Shown here: piece after piece, positions 1-8,649 of the stretch
Numbering within the stretch: the stretch's first letter is position 1
Layout: each line of letters starts with the position of its first letter
Origin: Rubrobacter xylanophilus DSM 9941
GTDB lineage: Bacteria; Actinomycetota; Rubrobacteria; Rubrobacterales; Rubrobacteraceae
NCBI RefSeq assembly: GCF_000014185.1
Contig: NC_008148.1
Span: forward strand, 1,054,001-1,118,000
Direction: 5' to 3'
DNA length: 64,000 nt
Program-made: the position numbers and the translations under genes
The notes under the pieces: model-generated
Told to the model about the DNA's origin: nothing
Databases searched by the model: none
Seen by the model: only the letters and a program-made list of their open reading frames with translations

Positions 1-1
1 C

Positions 2-832
2 GCCGGGCGCCACCGCGCCTTCCGCTACGGGGTGGACGAGTTCTGTCTTCTGGTGCGCGGGGCGGACGAGGACCGCGCCCGCGGGGTCGCCCGCTGGGCC
101 CTGGACGTGGTGCGCGAGGTGGCTGGGGACCTGGAGGCATCCGCCGGGTACGCCGTCTCCTCCGGCGGGGCCCGGGGGCCCGAGGAGCTGCTCGCCCTTG
201 CGCGCAGGCCGCTTCCGGAGGGGGGCGGGGAGGCGCGGCGCGGGCTCGAGGTCGAGGTCCGGGAGGTCGTGGAAGCCCTGCACGAGGCGGCCAGCGTGCG
301 GGACCCGGAGCTCGGGGAGCACATGCGCGAGGTCTCCCGGATCGCGCGCCGGGTGGGGGAGAGGCTGGGGCTCTCCCCGCAAGAGCTCGAGGCGCTCACC
401 TACGGCGCCCTCCTGCACGACATAGGCAAGCTCGGCGTCCCCGACGCCATCCTCAACAAGCCCTCCGCGCTCTCCCCGCGGGAGTACGAGGCCGTCAAGC
501 GCCACACCGAGCACGGCGCCAGGATCCTGCGGCGCGTCAGGGCCCTCTCCGAGGCCATGCTCGCCGTCAGGCACCACCACGAGCGCTTCGACGGCGCGGG
601 CTACCCTGACGGGCTGCAGGGGGCGGACATCCCGCTTCTGGCCCGGATAGTCTTCGTGGCCGACGCCTTCGACTCCATGACCCGCAGCCGCCCCTACCGC
701 GGCGGGGCCTCCAGGCGGGAGGCCTTGCGGGAGATAGCCCACAACTCCGGCAGCCAGTTCGACCCGCGGGTCGTGGACGCCCTGTTCGAGGTCATGGAGG
801 AGCTCGGGCGGCGGAGGAGCGCCTCCGCCTGA
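2..832 (+). CDS. Degenerate GGDEF / HD-GYP signalling protein, 5' partial
   Basis: The reading frame is open to the left edge, so the true start lies outside the window. The visible N-terminus carries a GGDEF-like core reading Y-G-V-D-E-F, so the diguanylate cyclase signature is degenerate and probably inactive. The C-terminal half is an HD-GYP domain: the HD pair in HDIGKLGVPDA, the downstream HHHERFDGAGYPDG block and the VADAFDSMT motif are intact. HD-GYP domains hydrolyse cyclic di-GMP, so the likely role is turnover of this second messenger. The gene converges on moaA, and the two stop codons lie four bases apart. Upstream sensor domains cannot be judged. Confidence 0.9.
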   Translation, partial: AGRHRAFRYGVDEFCLLVRGADEDRARGVARWALDVVREVAGDLEASAGYAVSSGGARGPEELLALARRPLPEGGGEARRGLEVEVREVVEALHEAASVRDPELGEHMREVSRIARRVGERLGLSPQELEALTYGALLHDIGKLGVPDAILNKPSALSPREYEAVKRHTEHGARILRRVRALSEAMLAVRHHHERFDGAGYPDGLQGADIPLLARIVFVADAFDSMTRSRPYRGGASRREALREIAHNSGSQFDPRVVDALFEVMEELGRRRSASA

Positions 833-836
833 GGGG

Positions 837-1823
837 CTAGCCCCCGATCTGGCTCATCGTCCGCCGGCGGGACTGCTCCGGCAGGGCCGTCCCCGCGGCG
901 GGCTTCACGCGGGCCGCGTGCCAGAGCACCTCGTGGATCGCCGGGATCGGGTCCTCCGAGCGGATCGCGCCCTTCACGTCCACGTCCAGGTCCGTCAGCA
1001 GGCAGGGGTGGATCTTGCCGTCGGCCGTCAGGCGCAGCCGGCTGCAGCGGGCGCAGAACGGGTCGGAGACCGGCGTGATCACGCCGAAGGTCCCCGGCGC
1101 GCCCTCGAACTTGAACTCGTCGGCCGGGGCGGCGGGGTCCTCCTTCTCGACGGGATGAAGCTCGCCGAGCTCCGCCTGCGCCCGCTCGAGGATCTCCTCT
1201 CCCGGGACGAAGAGCTTGCGGAAGCGCGAGCCGTCGGTGTCGCCGTTTAAGGGCATCAGCTCTATAAAGCGGACGTGCATCGGGTAGCGGAGGGTGAGCC
1301 TCGCCATCTCCGGGATCTCGTCGTCGTTTATCCCGCGCATGGCGACCGCGTTTATCTTCACCGGCGAGAGCGGGGTCTTCAGCGCCGCCATGATGGCCTC
1401 CCACACCCTGTGGAAGTGGTTGCGGCGGGTTATGAAGGCGAACTTCTCGGGCTGCAGGGTGTCGAGCGAGATGTTTATGCGGTCGAGGCCCGCCTCCACG
1501 AGGCCCTCCAGGTTCTCCTTCAGGAGGTAGCCGTTGGTGGTCATGGTGACCTCGTCGAAGCCGAGCTCCTTGAGCCAGCCGACGAACTTCACGACCCCCC
1601 GCCGCACGAGCGGCTCGCCGCCGGTGACGCGCACCTTGGTGACGCCCAAGGCGAGGCACGCCTCGGCGAAGGTGAGCATCTCCTCGAGGGTGAGGATGTG
1701 GCTCTTGTCCTGGAACTTTATGTCCTCGGGCATGCAGTACTGGCACCGGAAGTTGCACCGGTCGGTGACGGAGATGCGCAGGTAGTCGATCTTCCGCCGG
1801 TAGCTGTCGATGAGCTGTGTCAT
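837..1823 (-). CDS. moaA: GTP 3',8-cyclase MoaA (molybdenum cofactor biosynthesis)
   Basis: This radical-SAM enzyme converts GTP into 3',8-cyclo-GTP, the first step of molybdopterin synthesis. The protein has 328 residues, the usual length. The N-terminal cluster motif CNFRCQYCMPE gives the three cysteines of the SAM-binding [4Fe-4S] cluster. The C-terminal part has the second cluster segment FCARCSRLRLTADG plus a later cysteine, and the chain ends in the conserved Gly-Gly tail (SQIGG) needed for catalysis. I chose the ATG at 1823 over an upstream in-frame start because GAGAGGGAG lies just before it and the family begins shortly before the YLRISVTDRCN block. A TATACAAT stretch at 1859-1866 (minus strand) may hold its -10 box. 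No other moa gene is nearby. Confidence 0.95.
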   Translation of the reverse strand: MTQLIDSYRRKIDYLRISVTDRCNFRCQYCMPEDIKFQDKSHILTLEEMLTFAEACLALGVTKVRVTGGEPLVRRGVVKFVGWLKELGFDEVTMTTNGYLLKENLEGLVEAGLDRINISLDTLQPEKFAFITRRNHFHRVWEAIMAALKTPLSPVKINAVAMRGINDDEIPEMARLTLRYPMHVRFIELMPLNGDTDGSRFRKLFVPGEEILERAQAELGELHPVEKEDPAAPADEFKFEGAPGTFGVITPVSDPFCARCSRLRLTADGKIHPCLLTDLDVDVKGAIRSEDPIPAIHEVLWHAARVKPAAGTALPEQSRRRTMSQIGG

Positions 1824-1890
1824 GGCTCCCTCTCGTAGCGTACCCGCTCTCCCGGGCAATTGTATAACCTGAGCCCCCTCCCGTGGCGGC

Positions 1891-3159
1891 CTACAGCTGG
1901 AAGAGCAGGACGTAAGCGGTGGAGACGGCCAGGGCCAGCGCCGTGAGGGGGAGCCCGACCTTCGTGAAGCGCCAGAAGGTGAACGCTATCCCCTCCCGCT
2001 CGCTCATCCCGGCCACCACCAGGTTGGCCGAGGCCCCGATGAGCGTGGCGTTCCCGCCCAGGCAGGCCCCCAGCGAGAGCGACCACCACAGCGGCTCGAG
2101 CTCGGCCGGGGAGTAGCCCTTCGCTGCCCCCAGCTCCTCTATGACGGGGACCATGGTCGCGGTGAACGGGATGTTGTCTATGACCGCCGAGGCCGCCCCG
2201 CTGCCCCAGATGATGAGCGCGGCGGTCGCCGCCCGCGAGTCCGAGGCCGAGGCCAGGGCGTCGGCGATGGCCCCGACCACCCCGGTGGCCTCGAGCGCCC
2301 CGACCATCACGAAGAGCCCCACGAAGAACAGGATGGTCGGCCACTCCACCTCCTCCAGGCACCGCTCCACGCGGGTGCCGCAGACGATCATGGCCACCGC
2401 CGCCCCGGCGAGGGCGACCACCGCCGGGCTGAGGCCCGTGAGGTCCTGCAGGAAGAAGGCCCCCACGGTGGCCGCGGTGACCAGCCCGGCCCGCACGAGC
2501 AGCCTCCCGTCCCGGATGGCCGCCCGGGCGTCCTGGGCCATCACGCCCTTGCGCTGCTCCTCGGCGGCCGCCATCCGGCGGCCGTAGACGGCCCACAGGA
2601 TGGCCAGCGTGAGCAGCAGCGTCGCGGCGACCGGCGAAACCAGATTCGCGATGAAGGCGTTGAAGGAGAGCCCGGTGGCCGTCCCGATGATGATGTTGGG
2701 GGGGTCGCCGATGAGCGTCGCCGTGCCGCCGATGTTGGAGCAGAGCACCTCCACCAGCAGAAAGGGGAGGGGGTCCTGGTCCAGGATGCGGGCGATGACG
2801 AGCGTGACCGGGAACAGCAGAAGCACGGTGGTGACGTTGTCCAGAAAGGCGGAGAGCAGGGCGGTGATGAGCCCCAGGTAGACCAGCACCCGCCCCGGGC
2901 TGCCGCGGGCGAGCTGGGCGCTCCTTATGGCGAGGTAGGTGAAGAGGCCGGTGTGCTTCAGGATGCCGACAAGGATCATCATCCCCACCAGGAGCCCCAG
3001 CGTCTCCCAGTTTACGGCCTCTACGGCCTCCTCCTCGGCGATGGCCCCCGCGATGATGAGCAGCGCGGCCCCGCCCAGCACGGCGGGCGTGCGGTGCACG
3101 AGCTCGAGCGCGAACAGCGCGAGCACCACCGCGAAGACCGCGACGGCGAAGAGGGCCAC
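1891..3159 (-). CDS. ArsB/NhaD-type ion transporter, paralogue 1
   Basis: A 422-residue integral membrane protein of the ion transporter superfamily (ArsB, NhaD, OCA2 P-protein). It has about 11-12 hydrophobic segments and the family's internal pseudo-repeat: the first half carries DNVTTVLLLFPVTL and GDPPNIIIG, the second half DNIPFTATMVPVIEEL and GGNATLIGASANLV. The substrate could be arsenite, Na+/H+ or a dicarboxylate; the sequence does not decide. It starts with GTG at 3159 behind a GGGAGGGG purine tract. A CBS-pair protein lies 39 bases upstream on the same strand, probably cotranscribed, and a second paralogue is transcribed away on the plus strand (3772-5055). Confidence 0.85.
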   Translation of the reverse strand: MALFAVAVFAVVLALFALELVHRTPAVLGGAALLIIAGAIAEEEAVEAVNWETLGLLVGMMILVGILKHTGLFTYLAIRSAQLARGSPGRVLVYLGLITALLSAFLDNVTTVLLLFPVTLVIARILDQDPLPFLLVEVLCSNIGGTATLIGDPPNIIIGTATGLSFNAFIANLVSPVAATLLLTLAILWAVYGRRMAAAEEQRKGVMAQDARAAIRDGRLLVRAGLVTAATVGAFFLQDLTGLSPAVVALAGAAVAMIVCGTRVERCLEEVEWPTILFFVGLFVMVGALEATGVVGAIADALASASDSRAATAALIIWGSGAASAVIDNIPFTATMVPVIEELGAAKGYSPAELEPLWWSLSLGACLGGNATLIGASANLVVAGMSEREGIAFTFWRFTKVGLPLTALALAVSTAYVLLFQL

Positions 3160-3198
3160 CGCCCTAGCCCCTCCCCCCGGCGGTGTGCCTCCGGGGCC

Positions 3199-3678
3199 TC
3201 ACTCCCGCTTGAGGCCGATGATCGCCGCGTACAGGTCCAGCCGGCTCACCACCCCGATCATGCGCCCGTTCTCCGTGACCACCACGCTGGAGACCCCCTC
3301 CACCACCATCTCGCGCGCCGCCTCCAGCTCGCTGGTGTCCGCGTCGACCGTGGCCACCTTCTCGCTCATCACCTCCCGCACCGGGCGGTCGGCGGCCTCG
3401 GCCAGGTAGTGGACCCACTCGTCGCCGGTCTCCCGGACGAAGGAGAGGTCCTCCATCATCGTCAGGTACCTGGGCAGCGCCGAGGCCAGCAGGTTGCCGT
3501 CGGAGACGAAGCCCACGGGCCTGCCCTCCCCGTCCACCACCGGCAGGCCGGGCACCCTGTGCTCAAGCAGCAGCCTGAGGGCCTCGCGGGCGGGGGCGTC
3601 GGGGCTCACGCTCGCCGAGGGGCGCACGAGATCCCTCAGGCTCAAGTCCTCCCTGCCGGACCCCTCTCGCTCCGCCAC
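3199..3678 (-). CDS. CBS-domain pair protein
   Basis: A 159-residue cytosolic protein made almost entirely of two CBS motifs (about residues 10-70 and 90-155), the fold that binds adenosyl ligands such as AMP, ATP or SAM and gates attached or partner proteins. The first repeat has GLPVVDGEGRPVGFVSDGN and the second GVSSVVVTENGRMIGVVSR. GTG at 3678 is the start because GGAGGT lies six bases upstream. It sits between two ArsB/NhaD-like transporters, one downstream on the same strand and one divergent, which suggests that it senses a nucleotide and regulates transport. That role is inference. A TAGAAT hexamer on the minus strand at 3714-3719 is a candidate -10 box. Confidence 0.85.
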   Translation of the reverse strand: MAEREGSGREDLSLRDLVRPSASVSPDAPAREALRLLLEHRVPGLPVVDGEGRPVGFVSDGNLLASALPRYLTMMEDLSFVRETGDEWVHYLAEAADRPVREVMSEKVATVDADTSELEAAREMVVEGVSSVVVTENGRMIGVVSRLDLYAAIIGLKRE

Positions 3679-3771
3679 GCGGCACCTCCATCTCGCCTGC
3701 CCCTGCACGAACCATTCTAGCGCCGCCGTTGCGGCGAGTCCCGGGTGCCGCATGCTAAGCTGTGTAGCAGG

Positions 3772-5055
3772 GTGCAGGAGATAATCGCCGTGTCGGTCTT
3801 TGCTGTCGTGCTCGCCCTCATCGGGGCCGAGCGCGTCGACCGCACCGTGGCCGCGCTGCTGGGGGCGGCCGTCATCGTCTCGCTCGGGGTGGTGGAGCAG
3901 GAGCGCGCCGCGAGCGAGTTCATAGACTGGAACACCATCGGCCTGCTCGCGGGGATGATGGTCATCGTGGCGATCCTGGACAGGACCGGGATCTTCGAGT
4001 ACCTGGCGATAAAGAGCGCCCAGTGGGGCCGGGCGCGGCCGGGGAGGATCCTCGTCATCCTCGCGCTGGTCACGGCTTTCCTCTCGGCCTTCCTGGACAA
4101 CGTGACCACCGTGATCCTCATGGTCCCGGTGACCTTCCTGATCGCCGACGCGCTGGGGATGTCGCCGGTGCCCTTTCTGCTGACCCAGGTCTTCGCCTCC
4201 AACATCGGGGGGGCCTCCACGCTCATCGGGGACCCGCCGAACATCCTTATCGGGAGCGCCGCGGGCCTCTCTTTCATGGATTTCGTGGTGAACATGGCCC
4301 CGGTGGTGGTCCTCTCGCTCGTCCCGGCGCTGGCGTTTCTGTACTTCGTGTTCCGCGGGGAGTTCCGCAGCGACAAGCGGGCCCGGGAGACCATAGAGCA
4401 GATGGACGCGCGGGGGGCCATCCGGGACCCGGTGCTCCTGCGCCGGTCGCTCATCGTGCTCTCGCTGGTGATAGCGGCGTTCTTCCTGCACGGGCTGCTG
4501 CATCTCGAGGCCGCCACCATCGCCCTCTTCGGGGCCGCGGGCCTGATGCTCTACGCCCGCGCGAACGTGGAGGAGGTGCTGCGGGAGGTGGAGTGGCCCA
4601 CCCTGCTCTTCTTCGTGGGGCTCTTCGTGCTGGTCGGCGGGCTCGAGGTGACCGGCTTCGTGGGGAGGGTGGCGGAGCTTCTGACCGGCGTCTCCGACGG
4701 GGCCTCGGTGGCCACGGCGCTGGTGGTGATGTGGGGCAGCGGCTTCGCCTCGGCGGTCATAGACAACATCCCGTTCACCGCCACCATGATCCCGGTGATC
4801 CAGGAGCTGGCGCGGGCGGAGGGCCTCTCGCGCGAGCAGCTGGAGCCGCTGTGGTGGTCGCTGGCCATCGGCGCGGACTTCGGGGGGAACGCCACGCTCA
4901 TCGGGGCCTCGGCGAACGTGGTGGTCGCCGGGATGAGCGAGCGGGCGGGCCAGAGGATCTCGTTCCTGAGGTTCATGGCCTACGGCGTCCCGGTGACCCT
5001 GATCTCCCTCGCGGTGGCTACCCCCTACGTGGCGCTCCGCTACTACCTGCTCTAG
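3772..5055 (+). CDS. ArsB/NhaD-type ion transporter, paralogue 2
   Basis: A membrane protein of about 427 residues that closely matches the 1891-3159 paralogue throughout: FLDNVTTVILMVPVTFL, GDPPNILIG, DNIPFTATMIPVIQEL and GGNATLIGASANVVVAGMSE are all present. It belongs to the ArsB/NhaD/OCA2 superfamily; substrate unknown. The start is uncertain. GTG at 3772 matches the paralogue's N-terminus, GTG at 3790 has a better ribosome site (CAGGAG, nine bases upstream), and an upstream GTG at 3745 is also in frame. TAAGCT at 3755-3760 may be a -10 box. The stop overlaps the convergent glycosyltransferase stop in a shared CTAG. Confidence 0.83.
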   Translation: MQEIIAVSVFAVVLALIGAERVDRTVAALLGAAVIVSLGVVEQERAASEFIDWNTIGLLAGMMVIVAILDRTGIFEYLAIKSAQWGRARPGRILVILALVTAFLSAFLDNVTTVILMVPVTFLIADALGMSPVPFLLTQVFASNIGGASTLIGDPPNILIGSAAGLSFMDFVVNMAPVVVLSLVPALAFLYFVFRGEFRSDKRARETIEQMDARGAIRDPVLLRRSLIVLSLVIAAFFLHGLLHLEAATIALFGAAGLMLYARANVEEVLREVEWPTLLFFVGLFVLVGGLEVTGFVGRVAELLTGVSDGASVATALVVMWGSGFASAVIDNIPFTATMIPVIQELARAEGLSREQLEPLWWSLAIGADFGGNATLIGASANVVVAGMSERAGQRISFLRFMAYGVPVTLISLAVATPYVALRYYLL

Positions 5056-6605
5056 CCCTCCCGGGCGAGCCCGACGAGCCTCGAGGCCAGCGTGTCCCAG
5101 CCGAGGTGCCGGACGGTGTTCTCCCGCACGACCCTCCGGCACCGGCGGCGCTCCTCCTCGGGCAGCGAGAGGTAGCGGACGAGGGCCTCCGCCAGCTTCT
5201 CCTGGAAGCGGTCCATCCCGACGAGCAGGCCGAAGGGGAGCCCCCGCCCGACGATGGCCCCCGCCTCCCTCAGCCCCGAGTGGTCGGCGACGAAGGGCAC
5301 GACCCCGCTGGCGGCCAGCTCGGCCGCCACGAGCCCGAAGGTCTCGGGGAAGATGGAGGGGACGGTGCCGGCGTCCGCGGCGGGCAGGAGCTTTGCCAGC
5401 TCCTCGTGGTAGAGCGGCCCGACGAACTCGACGCTCTCGTGCAGCCCCGCCGCCTCGCGCAGCAGCTCCTCCGAGGGCTCGAAGTGCTCCAGCGGCCCGG
5501 GCGTCTTGCCCTCGAGCAGGCGGCCCAGCCCGGCGAGGAGCTCCACCGCCCTGCCGTCGCCGGTGCCGAGGGCCAGCGCGAGGGCCTCCAGGCCCTCCCG
5601 GAAGGTCCCGAAGCCCACCACCAGGAGGCGGGCGCCGGTGGCTCGGCGGACCCGCACGAAGGCCTGGAGCAGGCTGTGGACGCCCTTGGAGTGGATGAGC
5701 TTGCCGACGTAGACGACGAGCGGGCCGCCCGAGGCGAGCAGGCGCCCGATCCTCTCGCCCGCGTCCCGGTCGTGGACCCTCGCGTCGTAGGAGGCGGCTA
5801 TGCGGCGCAGGGAGGCGGCGAGCTCCTCCGCCCCGCCCGCCTCCCCGAGGGCCCGGGCGAGGGCCTCCCGCTGCTGTGGCCCGCGCCCCTCCCCTCCCCG
5901 CAGCGCGGAGAGGGCGTCCGGGTCGAGGGCCTCGGGGCGGAAGAGCTGCGTGTCCACCCCTCCCGGCAGGGAGACGGTCCGCGGGGCGAGCTCCGGGAAG
6001 TCCTCCTCCACCGTGCCCGCGCTGTGGGAGGAGAGGGCGAGGATCCTGCGGGCCCCCGAGAGGCCCTCCCGGGCCAGCTCCATGTAGCGCCCGCTCCTGC
6101 GGGCCACGTACTGCAGGCAGCTGCCGTGCACGATGCTCAGGTAGGAGACACCGGTGCCCTCCAGGGCCCTCCGGGCGATGAGGGGGCCGGGGACGGAGTG
6201 GTTGGTGACGGCCGCCTCGGCCCCCGCGCGCTCCAGCACCGCGCGCACGGCCCCGGCGTTGAGCGCGACGTAGCGCTCCAGCTCCTCCTCCGTGAGGTCG
6301 AGGAAGGTCTTGACGCGCCAGCCGGGGTACTCGTCGTAGACGTAGACGGGGAGGAGATCCCCGATCTCGGGGTTGTAGACGACGCAGCGTCCGGGGTAGG
6401 GGGTCTTCCGCTCGCCGATCCGGCGCAGCTTCGCGCCGTCCGCAAGGAAGTGGGCGTCGACGAAGTCGTAGGCGAGGGGCCGGGGCTCCTGGCAGAGCAG
6501 GTGCACCTCGTGCCCCTCCCGCACGAGCGCCCGGCAGAGGTTCTGGACGTAGACGTTGCTCCCGGAGCCCGAGAACATGTACCCGTGGGTCATCAGCAGC
6601 CTCAT
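5052..6605 (-). CDS. GT4-family glycosyltransferase
   Basis: A 517-residue GT-B fold enzyme. The N-terminus MRLLMTHGYMFSGSGSNVYV has the glycine-rich loop of the acceptor domain. The C-terminal domain has the nucleotide-sugar region VYVGKLIHSKGVHSLLQAF and the E-x7-E signature in FPETFGLVAAELAASG near residue 420. Acceptor and donor cannot be read from sequence; roles in cell-envelope or compatible-solute glycosides are both open. I chose ATG at 6605 because the first beta strand of the fold begins there and upstream in-frame codons are low-complexity. No Shine-Dalgarno site precedes it, but TATCCT (6617-6622, minus) lies 11 bases upstream, so the message may have almost no leader. The stop shares CTAG with the convergent transporter. 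Confidence 0.85.
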   Translation of the reverse strand: MRLLMTHGYMFSGSGSNVYVQNLCRALVREGHEVHLLCQEPRPLAYDFVDAHFLADGAKLRRIGERKTPYPGRCVVYNPEIGDLLPVYVYDEYPGWRVKTFLDLTEEELERYVALNAGAVRAVLERAGAEAAVTNHSVPGPLIARRALEGTGVSYLSIVHGSCLQYVARRSGRYMELAREGLSGARRILALSSHSAGTVEEDFPELAPRTVSLPGGVDTQLFRPEALDPDALSALRGGEGRGPQQREALARALGEAGGAEELAASLRRIAASYDARVHDRDAGERIGRLLASGGPLVVYVGKLIHSKGVHSLLQAFVRVRRATGARLLVVGFGTFREGLEALALALGTGDGRAVELLAGLGRLLEGKTPGPLEHFEPSEELLREAAGLHESVEFVGPLYHEELAKLLPAADAGTVPSIFPETFGLVAAELAASGVVPFVADHSGLREAGAIVGRGLPFGLLVGMDRFQEKLAEALVRYLSLPEEERRRCRRVVRENTVRHLGWDTLASRLVGLAREG

Positions 6606-6781
6606 CCCGGGGGGAAAGGATAGCAGAGAGGCCCTCCCCGGGGTGTAATATGCGGGGCTGGAGGCGAGAGCGGCGGAGGAGGGCCTCGAGGGTGGCACGC
6701 GCCAGGACAACCGCGGCGCCCGGGGCGCGGGGCGGGACCCCGCCCCCCGAGCCTCCGCGCGCCCGAGAGAGGGAGGAGTAG

Positions 6782-7639
6782 ATGCCGGCGGGGGAGAACG
6801 GCGAGCGGGGCGGCCCGGAGGAGCTCGGCGCCCGGCTGAGGATGCGGGAGGTGCGCCTGCGCGAGCTGCACGAGGAGCTCGCCGCCCTGCGGCTGGCGGC
6901 GGACGAGGCGCGGGCCTCTCGCGAGGCGGGGGAGGAGCGGGTGCGGCGGCTCGAGGAGGAGCGGGGGCGGCTGAAGGAGAGGATCCGCACCCTGGAGGAG
7001 CGGCTGCGCGACGGGCGGCGCGACCGGGAGGGGTACGAGCGCCGGCTCGGGCGGCTGCAGCGCGAGCTGGAGCGGCGGGAGGCGGAGATCTCGCGCCGCG
7101 ACGGGGTCATCCGCCGCAGGGAGGAGGAGCTGGAGTCGCTGCGGCGGGAGGCGGGGGAGCTGGTGGCCCGCAAGGACCGCGCGCTGCAGGACGCCCTGCG
7201 GCGGGTGGTCGGGCTGGAGCGGGACCTCGAGGAGCGGGAGAGCGAGATACAGCGCCTCAGGCAGGAGATAGAGGGGCTCGAGGAGCGGCTGGAGCGGGAG
7301 CGGGAGCTGCGGCGGCGGCTCGCGGAGCCCGCCAACCTCCTGCGCGCCGGGATAGAGCTCTTCAACGAGTCGGGGCACCTGCGGACCGTCGGCTCCCTCT
7401 CCCGCACCCTGGGGCCGCCGGAGGTCCACGTGGAGCTGGAGGAGGGCGGGGAGCCCGCGGTGCTGCTCACCTTCACCTGGCAGGGGATAAGCTGGCAGAC
7501 CTACGCCGCCAACCCCAACCCCGACGTGGAGGAGCCGCGGGTGTACCTGAGGAGCGCCGGGGAAGATCTCTCCGGGGTGGAGACGAAGCCCCCGAACGCC
7601 CGCATCGGGCCGGGGGGGAAGGTGCTGCTCGGGCTCTAG
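6782..7639 (+). CDS. Coiled-coil protein of unknown function
   Basis: A 285-residue protein. Residues about 15-185 are a long, highly charged heptad-rich coiled coil (repeats of the type RLEEERGRLKERIRTLEERL). It is followed by a compact C-terminal domain of about 100 residues rich in beta-prone segments (VHVELEEGGEPAVLLTFTW). No signal peptide or membrane segment is visible, so it is probably cytoplasmic. I do not recognise the C-terminal domain. GGAGG lies a few bases before the ATG. It is divergent from the GT4 gene and its stop overlaps that of tatA in a shared CTAG. A structural or scaffolding role would be a guess. Confidence 0.75.
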   Translation: MPAGENGERGGPEELGARLRMREVRLRELHEELAALRLAADEARASREAGEERVRRLEEERGRLKERIRTLEERLRDGRRDREGYERRLGRLQRELERREAEISRRDGVIRRREEELESLRREAGELVARKDRALQDALRRVVGLERDLEERESEIQRLRQEIEGLEERLERERELRRRLAEPANLLRAGIELFNESGHLRTVGSLSRTLGPPEVHVELEEGGEPAVLLTFTWQGISWQTYAANPNPDVEEPRVYLRSAGEDLSGVETKPPNARIGPGGKVLLGL

Positions 7640-7818
7640 GGCTCCTCGCGCTTCTTCTCGCCGGGGAGCTCCTTCTCCTGCTTCTCCCGGCTGAACTCTG
7701 CGGTGAAGTCCCTCACGCCTCGCCCGAGGGCCCTGAGCAGCCCGGGGATGCGCTTCGGGCCCAGGATGAGGAAAACTATAAAGAGCAGGATGAACATCTC
7801 CAGAAACCCGAAGCTCAC
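7636..7818 (-). CDS. tatA: Twin-arginine translocase subunit TatA/TatE
   Basis: A 60-residue Tat component: one N-terminal membrane helix (residues about 5-20, FLEMFILLFIVFLILGP), the hinge GPKRIPGLLRALG, then an amphipathic helix and a charged tail. TatA homo-oligomers form the pore that exports folded proteins. The GTG start at 7818 overlaps the TGA stop of the upstream SRPBCC gene (GTGA), so the two are translationally coupled. No tatC or tatB is in the window. The stop shares CTAG with the convergent coiled-coil gene. Confidence 0.93.
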   Translation of the reverse strand: MSFGFLEMFILLFIVFLILGPKRIPGLLRALGRGVRDFTAEFSREKQEKELPGEKKREEP

Positions 7819-8255
7819 CGGTACCTCCCCGCCTCCATCAGCGCCTTGAGCCTCACCAGCGAGCGCTCCCCGTTTCTGCGGGCGAAGCGCTCCATGCCGG
7901 CGAGGCGGGCCGCCCGCCGCAGGACGGCCCCCTCGGGGGCGAAGCTGCCCGTGTAGCGGACGGTGCAGCAGCCCTCGCCCTCCGGCCTCACCTCCACCGT
8001 GCCCCCGCCCTCCACCGTCGAGGTGTACACCCAGCGGATGCGCCCCCCCGAGCGCTCGACGACCCGGGCCTCCGGCCGCAGCCTCCCCACCGGGCTCTCC
8101 AGGTGCAGCCGGTAGGCGTCCCCGCCGAGGTCTTCGATCTCCTCCACCCCCACCATCCAGTTGCGGGCGTTGCGGAAGTCCGAGAGGTAGGAGGCGACGC
8201 TCCCCGCGGGGGCCATGATGCGCTGGCTGATGTCTACGGTGGCCCGGCCGCTCAC
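7815..8255 (-). CDS. SRPBCC (START/polyketide-cyclase-like) family protein
   Basis: A 146-residue single-domain protein with the SRPBCC helix-grip pattern: an N-terminal strand with 'I-x-A-P' (QRIMAPAGSVASYLSDF), a central series of beta strands (RIRWVYTSTVEGGGTVEV) and a C-terminal alpha helix (NGERSLVRLKALMEAG). The fold binds hydrophobic ligands in a deep cavity. The ligand is unknown. It lies in a tight minus-strand run (zincin, SRPBCC, tatA), with four-base overlaps at both ends. Confidence 0.75.
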   Translation of the reverse strand: MSGRATVDISQRIMAPAGSVASYLSDFRNARNWMVGVEEIEDLGGDAYRLHLESPVGRLRPEARVVERSGGRIRWVYTSTVEGGGTVEVRPEGEGCCTVRYTGSFAPEGAVLRRAARLAGMERFARRNGERSLVRLKALMEAGRYR

Positions 8256-8620
8256 GACCAGCCCAGCTCCTCCAGCCGCTCGTCGCTGATGCCGAAGTGG
8301 TGGGCTATCTCGTGCACCACGGTGATCCTGACCTGCTCCTCCAGCTCCTCCGGGGGGAAGTCCCGCTCCAGCGGGCCGCGGAAGATGGTGATCCTGTCGG
8401 GGAGGATCCCGTAGTAGCCGGCCCCGCGCTCGGTGAGGGGCACGCCCTCGTAGAGGCCGTAGAGGGTGTCCTCCGGCCCGGTGCCCGCCAGCGGCGTGGA
8501 GTAGTCCGGCCAGTCCTCGACGACGATGGCGACGTTGTCCAGGAGCGACGCCAGCTCCGGCGGCAGCCCCTCCAGCGCCCGCTCGACGAGCTCGTAGAAT
8601 TCTTCGGTCTTCTCGCTCAC
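8252..8620 (-). CDS. Zincin-like metallopeptidase (PF06262-type)
   Basis: A 122-residue protein of the small zincin family (formerly DUF1025). The catalytic zinc motif is clear in VVHEIAHHFGISDERL, where HExxH supplies two histidines and the active glutamate. The N-terminal half (FYELVERALEGLPPELASLLDNV) matches the family's helical lead-in. I chose GTG at 8620: TACAAT at 8631-8636 (minus) lies ten bases upstream and there is no Shine-Dalgarno site, so the message is probably leaderless or nearly so. It follows the GntR gene by 29 bases but may have its own promoter. Substrate unknown. Confidence 0.8.
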   Translation of the reverse strand: MSEKTEEFYELVERALEGLPPELASLLDNVAIVVEDWPDYSTPLAGTGPEDTLYGLYEGVPLTERGAGYYGILPDRITIFRGPLERDFPPEELEEQVRITVVHEIAHHFGISDERLEELGWS

Positions 8621-8649
8621 CGCAGGGGTTATTGTACAGCCCCGGCGGA

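Noticed and set aside
3199-7476. A 1425-codon open frame on the minus strand, and a similar 1537-codon frame at 27286-31899
   Set aside because: They run antisense or out of frame across several well-supported genes and are rich in Arg, Pro, Ser and Gly. Such frames are expected at this GC content. Only the ends that match true families (the CBS protein) are kept.
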